From positions 1 to 5,421 of the forward strand of contig JAEZJW010000042.1 in assembly GCA_023415595.1 (NCBI GenBank): 5,421 nt of DNA. Reading direction: 5' to 3'. Made by a program: the position numbers and the translations under genes. Source of the DNA: Bacillota bacterium. Lineage in GTDB: Bacteria > Bacillota > Clostridia > Lachnospirales > Lachnospiraceae. Of the stretch, positions 1-5,260 are shown piece after piece (the first letter of the stretch is position 1; every line of letters starts with the position of its first letter). The notes under the pieces are model-generated. The model had not been told where the DNA came from. It worked only from the letters and a program-made list of their open reading frames with translations, and did no database searches.

Positions 1-379
1 GGAAGATATGAACGATCCGGAAGGCATCCGACTGAAGAAGGTTCCAAAGCACACCCTTGTATATGAAATCAATGGACCGATGTTCTTCGGTGCGGCTGAT
101 AAATTCATGAATATCTCACTGGACGACCACGCTAAGGTGGTGATACTCCGGATGAGAAGCGTACCGGCCATGGACGTGAATGCACTGCATTCCTTGAATC
201 ATGTACTGAAGGCCTGCAGGAAGAAGCACATCACCTTAGTGCTGTCCCATGTTCAGGAGCAGCCGCTTCGCATGATGCAGAAGGCCGGCTTTGATAAGAA
301 GCTTGGAGAAGCTAATATCTGTGGCAGTATCGATGATGCTCTCCAAAGAGCACAGGAGCTGACTGTGGCAGCCTCTTAA
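1..379 (+). CDS. SulP-family anion transporter, C-terminal STAS domain (5' partial)
   Basis: This is the 3' end of a gene that starts left of the window; the reading frame is open from base 2. The visible 125 residues form a STAS domain, the cytoplasmic C-terminal regulatory domain of SulP (SLC26-like) secondary transporters for sulfate, bicarbonate or other anions. Counting from the Met at base 8, the domain core starts near residue 16 (TLVYEINGPMFFGAADKF, the usual first strand and loop), continues with the hydrophobic strand VVILRM (44-49) and the VPAMDVNALHSL segment (52-63), which in relatives reads VPxxDxTxxxxL, then the VLSHV strand (78-82) and the GFDKKLG helix. The Met at base 8 is unlikely to be a genuine start, because GPMFFGAADKF is typical of SulP tails and upstream codons are open. 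The membrane part is not visible, so the substrate cannot be named. The gene ends in TAA and is followed by a terminator. Confidence 0.88.
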   Translation, partial: EDMNDPEGIRLKKVPKHTLVYEINGPMFFGAADKFMNISLDDHAKVVILRMRSVPAMDVNALHSLNHVLKACRKKHITLVLSHVQEQPLRMMQKAGFDKKLGEANICGSIDDALQRAQELTVAAS

Positions 380-415
380 AATAGGCTGTAAATTAAACTA
401 AATAAAAACTCAGAT

Positions 416-447
416 GAACCGGCATATATATCCTGCCGGTTCTTTTG
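416..447 (+). terminator. Intrinsic terminator of the SulP gene
   Basis: A perfect 9-bp stem (GAACCGGCA at 416-424 with TGCCGGTTC at 434-442) closes a 9-base AT-rich loop and is followed at once by TTTTGATAT. An A-rich stretch lies just before it. It sits 36 bp after the SulP stop codon and separates that gene from the next transcription unit. Confidence 0.85.
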
Positions 448-468
448 ATATATAACACTACCTTCCGA

Positions 469-499
469 TGCAACTTACCTCGTTTTTGTGCAGCTTACC
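469..499 (+). promoter_or_regulatory. Tandem direct repeat, candidate LytTR regulator binding site
   Basis: TGCAACTTACC (469-479) recurs as TGCAGCTTACC (489-499), 10 of 11 bases identical, with a start-to-start distance of 20 bp. Two half sites on the same face of the helix, about two turns apart and just upstream of the -35 region, is the usual arrangement for LytTR regulators such as AgrA and the streptococcal BrsR/HdrR type. A stand-alone LytTR gene lies two genes downstream in the same likely operon. The repeat is seen directly; its assignment to this regulator is inferred from architecture and proximity. Confidence 0.6.
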
Positions 500-508
500 G
501 CTGGAGCC

Positions 509-536
509 ATTGTGGGAAGTTTTATTCTGTTATATA
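509..536 (+). promoter_or_regulatory. Candidate extended -10 promoter for the hydrolase-LytTR-DUF3021 unit
   Basis: TG (528-529), one base, then TATATA (531-536) forms an extended -10 element. Only a poor -35 (ATTGTG or similar near 509-514, with short spacing) is visible, as expected for an activator-dependent promoter. The tandem repeat ends 31 bp before the -10. A start near base 543 would leave a leader of about 32 bases containing the AGGAG ribosome binding site at 561-565. Confidence 0.5.
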
Positions 537-574
537 GTCCTTTCAGACGAAGCATTTGAAAGGAGATTTAAACA

Positions 575-1885
575 ATGGGAATCATCATTTTAATTATCGT
601 ATTGGGAATTGAGATTGGGTACACAGGGTACTGTCTGAAGACAAAGGGGTACCAGGAGAGGCTGAAGCACCTCTGCAGCTTTACCCTGTTAGGACTGCTG
701 ACCGTATTTGCACTGCTTGGGATCACCGGATTTAATTTCCGGTGGAATATGCTGCACCTTATTCTTCTGATACAGACTATTTTGGGAATACGATACTTCT
801 ATTTGTTAAAAAATAATAGAAATGGTAAAAAAGAGAAGATTTTCACCAAAAAACATGTTATCATAGCAGGTATCAGAAGAAGCTTCCTGCTAACGACTGC
901 AATTTTTCCTGCAATTATTTTTCCTCAGTTTAAACCGATTGCAGCAACAGGAGCCCTGCCGATTAAGACGGTAAGCTACACCTTAACAGATACAAACCGT
1001 AAGGAGTCTTTTGCGGGGAAGGATACGGATCGTAAAGTAACCATGCAATTCTGGTACCCGGAAGAAACGGGACAGAGCTACCCGCTGGTGGTTTTCTCAC
1101 ACGGAGCCTTTGGCTTCAGAGGAAGCAACCGTTCTACCTTTGAAAACCTTGCAAGTAACGGTTATGTGGTCTGCAGTATCGATCATACCTATCATTCCTT
1201 CTTCACGAAGCAGGAGGACGGTAAAATAGTAATTGCCAATATGGACTTTGTAAATGATGCCATGGCGGCACAAAACGGTGACTATGACGAACAGAAAACC
1301 TATGAGCTGTCCCATGGTTGGCTGAAGCTTCGGACGGACGACTTTAACTTCGTCCTGGATACGATACTCGACCGTGTCAGTGAACCGGACACGGAGGAAG
1401 TATACCGACGGATCGATCCTGAGCACATCGGTGTCTTCGGCCATTCTCTGGGTGGAGCAACCGCAGCTGTCATCGGCAGGGAGCGCAGTGATGTGGATTC
1501 AGTAATTGTTGTGGACGGAACTATGTTTGGGGAGGAGACCGGGTTTGAGAATGGAAAAGCCATACTGACTCAAGCTCCATATCCGGTGCCACTGCTTAAT
1601 CTTTATAACGAAGAGCACTACCTGGAGGCGAAGGAACTGGGAGAGAGCTACGATAATATCTCTGCCACCACCCATGCGTTGGATGCAAGAGAAGCTGTTT
1701 TTCGTGGCGCAGGCCATATCAATTTTACAGATCTGCCGATGTTTTCTCCTTTCCTTGCCGGTATGCTCGGAACCGGGGAGATTGACAGCCGATACTGTAT
1801 AGAGAAGATGAATGAAGTGATACTTAATTACTTTAATTATTACCTGAAGAATTCCGGCAGCTTAGAGCTGCAGCCGGAATACTAA
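575..1885 (+). CDS. Membrane-anchored alpha/beta hydrolase, PAF-acetylhydrolase type
   Basis: A 436-residue serine esterase or lipase. The N-terminal third is membrane-embedded: hydrophobic segments near residues 2-21, 34-53, 57-78 and a shorter one near 103-119, with strongly basic loops at 22-31 and 79-93. The positive-inside rule then places the catalytic domain outside the cell if the fourth segment spans. The catalytic part resembles platelet-activating-factor acetylhydrolase: oxyanion-hole region VVFSHGAFGFRGSN (172-185), nucleophile elbow GHSLGGATA with Ser291, probable acid Asp314 in VIVVDG, and His381 in GAGHINFTDLPMF. All triad positions look intact. Family members hydrolyse short or oxidised acyl esters of phospholipids, but the substrate here is unknown. 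The start is set by AGGAG at 561-565, nine bases before ATG. It is the first gene of a unit with LytTR and DUF3021 genes, 61 bp ahead of the former. A hairpin covers its last codons. Confidence 0.85.
   Translation: MGIIILIIVLGIEIGYTGYCLKTKGYQERLKHLCSFTLLGLLTVFALLGITGFNFRWNMLHLILLIQTILGIRYFYLLKNNRNGKKEKIFTKKHVIIAGIRRSFLLTTAIFPAIIFPQFKPIAATGALPIKTVSYTLTDTNRKESFAGKDTDRKVTMQFWYPEETGQSYPLVVFSHGAFGFRGSNRSTFENLASNGYVVCSIDHTYHSFFTKQEDGKIVIANMDFVNDAMAAQNGDYDEQKTYELSHGWLKLRTDDFNFVLDTILDRVSEPDTEEVYRRIDPEHIGVFGHSLGGATAAVIGRERSDVDSVIVVDGTMFGEETGFENGKAILTQAPYPVPLLNLYNEEHYLEAKELGESYDNISATTHALDAREAVFRGAGHINFTDLPMFSPFLAGMLGTGEIDSRYCIEKMNEVILNYFNYYLKNSGSLELQPEY
1851..1880 (+). other. Strong hairpin over the hydrolase C-terminal codons
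   Basis: ATTCCGGC (1851-1858) is perfectly complementary to GCCGGAAT (1873-1880). Inside it CAGCT (1858-1862) can pair with AGCTG (1866-1870) around a three-base loop, giving about 12 stacked pairs with a small bulge. It ends two bases before the stop codon. No T run follows, so it is not an intrinsic terminator. It could act as an RNA processing or stability element, or be a by-product of the coding sequence. Confidence 0.45.
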
Positions 1886-1887
1886 AA

Positions 1888-1944
1888 CGTACATAGGAAG
1901 CTGGCGTCACGTGGCTCCTTTGTACGAGGGAACCTGAGGAGCTG
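1888..1944 (+). promoter_or_regulatory. Leader structure that may mask the LytTR ribosome binding site
   Basis: Two alternative pairings compete for one strand. CGTACATAGGA (from 1888) pairs with the region ending in TGTACG (1913-1926). Alternatively 1912-1920 (TGGCTCCTT) can pair with 1936-1944 (GAGGAGCTG), nine pairs including three G-U, which would bury the GAGGAG Shine-Dalgarno (1936-1941) of the LytTR gene. The complementarity is visible; a regulatory role is inference. Confidence 0.35.
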
Positions 1945-1946
1945 AC

Positions 1947-2384
1947 ATGAAAGTCCGGATTGAAGGAATCAGAAAAGCAGAAGATGAGATCGTCCTGATC
2001 CGTTGCGTGAAGGTGAACGAGGAGGTCAGGGAGATTGCGAACTTTGTAAAATCCAAGGACGACCTGTTGACCGGCTTTGAGAACGATCAGAGGTATCAAA
2101 TTGCATTGCAGGATATCTACTATTTTGAAGCCGTGGATAATAAGGTATATGCCTATCTGAAGAACAGAGTATATGAGCTGAAGACGAAGCTGTATGAGTT
2201 GGAGGAGCAGTACGAAAAGAGGCAGTTCTTCCGCTGCTCCAAATCAGTAATCATCAATCTTCTGAAGATGGAGTGCGTAAAGCCTGCGCTGAACGGAAGG
2301 TTCACTGCCAAGCTGCTGAACGGGGAACAGGTGATCATATCCAGGCAGTACGTACCTGAGCTGAAGAAGAGACTTCAGCTGTAA
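1947..2384 (+). CDS. Stand-alone LytTR-family DNA-binding transcriptional regulator
   Basis: A 145-residue protein with no receiver domain. Residues 1-45 form a short N-terminal extension typical of the DUF3021-partnered subfamily (MKVRIEG, then IRCVKVNEEV). Residues from about 46 onwards are the LytTR domain: QIALQDIYYFEAVDNKVYAYL (51-71), FFRCSKSVIINL (94-105), the NGR turn (116-118), LLNGEQVIISRQYVPELKK (123-141). LytTR domains are beta-rich folds that contact two successive major grooves and bind imperfect direct repeats, usually as activators. The start is supported by GAGGAG at 1936-1941, five bases before ATG. It lies between the hydrolase and a DUF3021 gene. In LytTR regulatory systems the neighbouring membrane protein inhibits the regulator and the pair autoregulates; the tandem repeat at 469-499 is the obvious candidate site. 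Translation may be limited by leader pairing. Confidence 0.9.
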   Translation: MKVRIEGIRKAEDEIVLIRCVKVNEEVREIANFVKSKDDLLTGFENDQRYQIALQDIYYFEAVDNKVYAYLKNRVYELKTKLYELEEQYEKRQFFRCSKSVIINLLKMECVKPALNGRFTAKLLNGEQVIISRQYVPELKKRLQL

Positions 2385-2453
2385 CACCGGCTTTTGCAAC
2401 TATAAAACTATAAATAGAAAACAGCTAATTCTGGATAAACCTGTTTCTAAAAG

Positions 2454-2500
2454 AAGCCGGCTGCTGTCTGACGGCAGCACCGGCTTTAAGGACATTTTTT
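2454..2500 (+). terminator. Terminator-like hairpin between the LytTR and DUF3021 genes (possible attenuator)
   Basis: AAGCCGG (2454-2460), a one-base bulge, then TGCTGTC (2462-2468) pairs with GGCAGCA (2473-2479) and CCGGCTT (2480-2486), about 14 pairs with one G-U and a four-base loop. A run of six T (2495-2500) follows after eight bases, so the spacing is looser than in a canonical terminator. A second copy of CACCGGCTTT at 2385-2394 could pair with the same AAGCCGG strand instead, and would prevent the terminator stem. Termination here would reduce DUF3021 expression relative to the regulator. Confidence 0.55.
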
Positions 2501-2530
2501 AAAAGATTTTGACTATGATCGGAGTCTAAC

Positions 2531-2971
2531 ATGAGTCTAAAAGAATATATCAGAAAAACATTAATGGATTATTTTATTATTGTAACTGGCATAACGGTTG
2601 CTATCGCTGTGCTTGGTACGAACTATGACAGGGAAGCCACCTTAGGCTATGAAGCTTATTTCTCCCCGCTGATATTTGGGGCTATTGCTGTGGCACCTTC
2701 CCTGGTCATGTATTCCAAGAGAGAGTTGACCCTAAAGCAGATGCTGTTCCGAAGGGTTCTTCATTTTATTCTGCTGGTAACCGCTCTCCTTAGCTTCGGT
2801 TTCCTGTCAGGGCTCTTCCGGGATAACAAAGCAGCAGTACCTTTTGCATTATCAGTATTTGTAGTTTACCTCTTTACGAATATGATACGATGGATGATTG
2901 ACTCGAGGACCGCGGACGAAATTAATGAGGGACTAAAACGCATCCATCAATCCGAGGACTCTAAGCAATAG
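2531..2971 (+). CDS. DUF3021-family four-helix membrane protein, probable LytTR partner
   Basis: A 146-residue integral membrane protein with four clear hydrophobic segments near residues 14-29, 43-61, 76-96 and 102-120. Between segments 2 and 3 is a basic loop (SKRELTLKQMLFRR), and the end is a charged helix (DSRTADEINEGLKRIHQ, 124-140). That layout and tail match DUF3021, a family almost always found beside LytTR genes. No enzymatic motif is present. The likely role, from LytTR regulatory systems in streptococci, is to hold the regulator inactive at the membrane until a signal arrives; the signal is unknown. GGAG at 2521-2524 is six bases before ATG. The 146-bp gap after the LytTR gene is unusually long for this pair and holds the terminator-like hairpin. 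The last 25 bases overlap the oppositely oriented acetyltransferase gene. Confidence 0.85.
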   Translation: MSLKEYIRKTLMDYFIIVTGITVAIAVLGTNYDREATLGYEAYFSPLIFGAIAVAPSLVMYSKRELTLKQMLFRRVLHFILLVTALLSFGFLSGLFRDNKAAVPFALSVFVVYLFTNMIRWMIDSRTADEINEGLKRIHQSEDSKQ

Positions 2972-3840
2972 TAGTCCATGACGGAATCTTCCATAAAGCC
3001 GACGGATTTGTATAGGCCGAGTGCATTTGCATTCGTAGCTACCACATCCAGCTCGGCTTTTTTGATTCCCTGTTCTGTAAGGAGGCACAGAGTTTCGCGG
3101 AGAGCTGCCCTTCCAAGGCCCCTCCCACGGTACTCCGGTAATATTCCGAAACCAAGGAGATAGGCGGAGGCATCAAAGAATTCAATCCGGATCTTACCGA
3201 TCGTCTTACCGTCAAGCTCCACCATGTAGGTTGGATCATTTACACTGCCAAAGCTGTCTTCATCCTCATCCGCTTCTTCCGTATCATCCTCAAAGTAGAT
3301 GCTGTCCTGCCTCCGGATCTCTTTTCTGTCCTTAGGTTCCGATTTCCGAAGACTGACCGGACTGTTTCCGCTTCCGGCTACTATCTCAGGTAGTGTCATA
3401 TGGTATTCCGAGAAATCATAAACTGCTTCGGCAGAACGAATAAAAGCGGCTCCGCTCTCTGATTTATGATCCGCCAATAACAATATCCTTCGGTAATTTC
3501 TTATCTCTGCTTCCGCTTTGGCAAGGCGGAAGAGTCTTGTGAATATCCCTCTGCGCCTCCAATCCGGATGAGTCATTCCGGTGATTTCACCGATATGCCC
3601 TCCGAAGGAGGAGATACTTAAGTAGGACACGAGCTTACCGTCAGCGTAATATAAGAATTCATCAATATGTTCCAATCCGGTTTTAGTCTTCTCCAGCTCT
3701 CTCCGATACTCCAGTTCAAGCTTAAGATTTACTTTATCATATGCATAGCAGATATCCCGGAGTGCATAGAGCTCGGTTATGTCCTGGTCTGTCAGATATC
3801 TCTTCAGGCGTATTTCCTCATGAGGTAAGTTTTGCTGCAT
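2947..3840 (-). CDS. Two-domain GNAT-family N-acetyltransferase
   Basis: A 297-residue cytoplasmic protein with two tandem GNAT folds. In the first (about residues 10-150) the acetyl-CoA loop appears as GEITGMTHPDWRRRGIF (84-100), followed by a helix (TRLFRLAKAEAE). The second (about 162-294) carries a more canonical loop, LGFGILPEYRGRGLG (229-243), and motif B, ATNANALGLYKSVGF (268-282). The second domain is probably the catalytic one and the first may be degenerate, as in other tandem GNAT proteins such as MshD. Mycothiol synthesis is not expected in Firmicutes, so that name is not given, and the acceptor is unknown. An acidic stretch (EDDTEEADEDED, 184-195) inside the second domain is unusual. 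The start is supported by AAAAGGGG (complement of 3850-3857), nine bases upstream. It follows the flavodoxin gene after 96 bp without a visible terminator, so read-through is likely; I see no convincing promoter in that gap. It overlaps the DUF3021 gene end by 25 bp. Confidence 0.85.
   Translation of the reverse strand: MQQNLPHEEIRLKRYLTDQDITELYALRDICYAYDKVNLKLELEYRRELEKTKTGLEHIDEFLYYADGKLVSYLSISSFGGHIGEITGMTHPDWRRRGIFTRLFRLAKAEAEIRNYRRILLLADHKSESGAAFIRSAEAVYDFSEYHMTLPEIVAGSGNSPVSLRKSEPKDRKEIRRQDSIYFEDDTEEADEDEDSFGSVNDPTYMVELDGKTIGKIRIEFFDASAYLLGFGILPEYRGRGLGRAALRETLCLLTEQGIKKAELDVVATNANALGLYKSVGFMEDSVMDYYCLESSD
3013..3063 (+). terminator. Weak terminator-like element downstream of DUF3021, inside the antisense gene
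   Basis: On the + strand GCCGAG (3016-3021) pairs with CTCGGC (3052-3057), extendable to about nine pairs with wobbles, and is followed by TTTTTT (3058-3063). The loop is long (about 30 bases), which weakens the case. No other terminator for the + strand unit is visible after the DUF3021 stop at 2971. The T run also encodes Lys-Lys in the opposing acetyltransferase, so coincidence is possible. Confidence 0.3.
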
Positions 3841-3936
3841 GTAGTGTTTCCCCTTTTCTTTTGGTTGCAGGATGCATTCGCATTCTCCATCGTACTTATC
3901 GGGACAGGCGGAATGCTGTTTGTTAATGGTGAATGA

Positions 3937-4398
3937 TCAGATAGAACTAAATCTTTTGACGATATCGGAGATCTGTTCCTCACGGATGCTGCTGGACCAG
4001 TTAACCACGCCGCTGGATAGGATATCCACACCCTTTGCTTTACAAGCTGCAGTGATCTGCTTTACTGCACGATTGCCACCCATCCAGGTCTTTTTAAGCT
4101 GTTGTGTTACATAACAATATACTTTTTTGCCATCCAGTCCGGAGATCTTTGACAGATACGTCTTCATCACCGGAGCCAGAGAGAATCCCTGTACCGGGGA
4201 TGCGAAGATAATTGCGTCATACGGGCTTACGTCCGGAACCGATTTCAGCTTTATCACGGGACCTGATGCTTTGCCGCCTTCGGGCTCCACCCTTACGATA
4301 CTGACCGTATGTCCGGCTGCTTTTATGGCTTCTTCAAGCTTTTGTGCCACCGATAAGGTGTTACCTGTTTGTGAATACACGATAAGTCCAACCTTCAT
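3937..4398 (-). CDS. Flavodoxin-family protein
   Basis: A 153-residue flavodoxin fold, probably FMN-binding and acting as a cytoplasmic electron carrier or NAD(P)H-dependent reductase. The phosphate-binding loop YSQTGNTLSVA lies at residues 8-18 directly after the first beta strand (VGLIV). The second flavin loop is ASPVQGF (66-72), followed by the strand KVYCYVTQQ (92-100) and the WMGGNRA segment (105-111) seen in many clostridial flavodoxin-family proteins. The length fits short-chain flavodoxins. The start is set by AAGGGGGT (complement of 4406-4413), seven bases upstream; this site overlaps the stop codon of the TetR gene, and only five bases separate the two reading frames, so translation is probably coupled. 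The neighbour suggests repression by the TetR protein, perhaps in response to a redox-active or toxic compound. The partner enzyme is not visible. Confidence 0.88.
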   Translation of the reverse strand: MKVGLIVYSQTGNTLSVAQKLEEAIKAAGHTVSIVRVEPEGGKASGPVIKLKSVPDVSPYDAIIFASPVQGFSLAPVMKTYLSKISGLDGKKVYCYVTQQLKKTWMGGNRAVKQITAACKAKGVDILSSGVVNWSSSIREEQISDIVKRFSSI

Positions 4399-4403
4399 AA
4401 ATC

Positions 4404-4979
4404 TTACCCCCTTACAATATATTGAATTACTTTATTTATATCAGCTAACAGCATTTCCTCTGTTAACCCATTCCCTGAGAAATAGAGTGCCATCAGACCG
4501 TGAACGGAATATATTACTGTTTTCGCACAAGTCTCCATATCACATTCTTTCAGACGTCCGTCCTCAATCAGAAATTGCAGTGCAGCTGCCCAGGGCAGAT
4601 TGAAATCATACTGTTCTTTTGCAGATTCGGTATCAGATAGCCGATAACAGTAGAAAAACCGGAATATGTGCGGATGATCCAAATAATATCCGGTGTAGGC
4701 TACAAACATTTTCACCAGATCTTCGGTGTTATTAATGGTAAAGTCGATTGCAGCCTGCATATGTTTTATCACGTCCGTTACCATGAAGGCTTTTGTTTCA
4801 CCGAGTAGTTCATCGATATCTTTGAAGTAGTTATATATGGTAGCATAGGAATAACCTGCTATTTCGGCAACTCTTCTTGCAGAAATGTTTTCGGCCCCTT
4901 CTGCCGTTATGATCTGCTTTGCTGCTTCCAGGAAGTAGCTTTTCATCCGTTGTACTTTTAATTCACTCTTTTCGTTCAT
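4404..4979 (-). CDS. TetR/AcrR-family transcriptional repressor
   Basis: A 191-residue regulator with an N-terminal TetR helix-turn-helix (about residues 11-58): the helix YFLEAAKQIITAEG, then ISARRVAEIAGYSYATIYNYF (32-52) with the recognition helix around YSYATIYNYF, then KDIDELL. The rest is an alpha-helical ligand-binding and dimerisation domain (VAYTGYYLDHPHIFRFFYCYRL and on), ligand unknown. I chose the Met at 4979 because GGAGGAAAG (complement of 4987-4995) precedes it and the protein then has the normal family N-terminus. The frame remains open to an ATG at 5051, but that adds 24 unlike residues and has no Shine-Dalgarno. It is the first gene of a unit with the flavodoxin. The promoter at 5104-5132 carries a dyad over its -10, so autorepression is likely. 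The leader would be about 118 bases. Confidence 0.9.
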   Translation of the reverse strand: MNEKSELKVQRMKSYFLEAAKQIITAEGAENISARRVAEIAGYSYATIYNYFKDIDELLGETKAFMVTDVIKHMQAAIDFTINNTEDLVKMFVAYTGYYLDHPHIFRFFYCYRLSDTESAKEQYDFNLPWAAALQFLIEDGRLKECDMETCAKTVIYSVHGLMALYFSGNGLTEEMLLADINKVIQYIVRG

Positions 4980-5090
4980 ACTCTGTCTTTCCTCCGTACC
5001 TAAACAGAATAGCAGTGCATAACCTGCTTTACGCTGTCCGGCATTCAACATAAGAGATACTCGTATTATATATGAACAGATATATAAAAT

Positions 5091-5105
5091 ATTAACAACG
5101 TTAAT
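5091..5105. promoter_or_regulatory. Dyad overlapping the TetR promoter, candidate TetR operator
   Basis: ATTAAC (5091-5096) and GTTAAT (5100-5105) form a perfect inverted repeat around a three-base spacer, 15 bp in all. It overlaps the -10 hexamer by two bases and covers the predicted start site. A repressor bound here would block RNA polymerase. The symmetry, size and position fit a TetR-family operator; binding by this TetR protein is inference. Confidence 0.6.
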
Positions 5106-5132
5106 TGTACATTATGTTCCTTTAAATGTAAA
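5104..5132 (-). promoter_or_regulatory. Sigma-A promoter of the TetR-flavodoxin unit
   Basis: On the - strand TTTACA (5132-5127) and TACAAT (5109-5104) are separated by exactly 17 bases, each matching the consensus at 5 of 6 positions. This is the best promoter match in the window and points leftward into the TetR gene, with a start near 5097. A second TATAAT lies downstream at 5070-5065 but lacks a good -35. Confidence 0.75.
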
Positions 5133-5161
5133 GTACTGGGAAACATATAATTATAAAAGAG

Positions 5162-5190
5162 TTTAACTATTGATCAGATAGTGGTAAAAT
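5162..5190 (+). promoter_or_regulatory. Candidate promoter of the TldD-like gene
   Basis: TTTAAC (5162-5167), 17 bases, then TAAAAT (5185-5190) with TG at 5182-5183 makes an extended -10 promoter. The -35 is weak (3 of 6). Between them is the inverted repeat ACTAT-N7-ATAGT (5166-5182). The octamer GTGGTAAA at the -10 recurs at 5200-5207, giving a second TG-n-TAAAGT that could be an alternative -10. The promoter diverges from the TetR promoter. Confidence 0.5.
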
Positions 5191-5260
5191 AATAAAAATG
5201 TGGTAAAGTATTTTTCTTTTCACACATCGTCAATCATGGATAAGGATAGGGAGGAGTTTT

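Noticed and set aside
8..379. A free-standing STAS anti-sigma antagonist starting at base 8
   Set aside because: The frame is open upstream, the sequence GPMFFGAADKF is typical of SulP tails, and the Asp-Ser phosphorylation motif of SpoIIAA-type proteins is absent (MDVNAL instead).
1097..1444. A 115-codon - strand open frame within the hydrolase gene
   Set aside because: Antisense shadow of the catalytic domain region; composition is not protein-like and there is no start signal.
2509..2514. TTGACT as a -35 element for a separate DUF3021 promoter
   Set aside because: A -10 at normal spacing would fall inside the coding region, and the spaced sequence has no TATAAT-like match.
3193..3213. 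Two TCTTACCG copies 13 bp apart, compared with the 469-499 repeat
   Set aside because: They lie inside the acetyltransferase coding sequence, share only CTTACC, and have the wrong spacing for a LytTR site.
3872..3916. GCATTC/GAATGC pairing in the gap between flavodoxin and acetyltransferase genes, considered as a terminator
   Set aside because: Six pairs around a loop of more than 30 bases, with no T run on the - strand; insufficient to call.
4127..4603. A 158-codon + strand open frame opposite the flavodoxin and TetR genes
   Set aside because: It lies antisense to two well-supported genes, crosses their junction, has no ribosome binding site and its translation shows no recognisable domain.
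4980..5051. Upstream ATG at 5051 as the start of the TetR protein
   Set aside because: No Shine-Dalgarno precedes it, and the extra 24 residues do not look like a TetR N-terminus; the Met at 4979 has a GGAGG site and normal family length.
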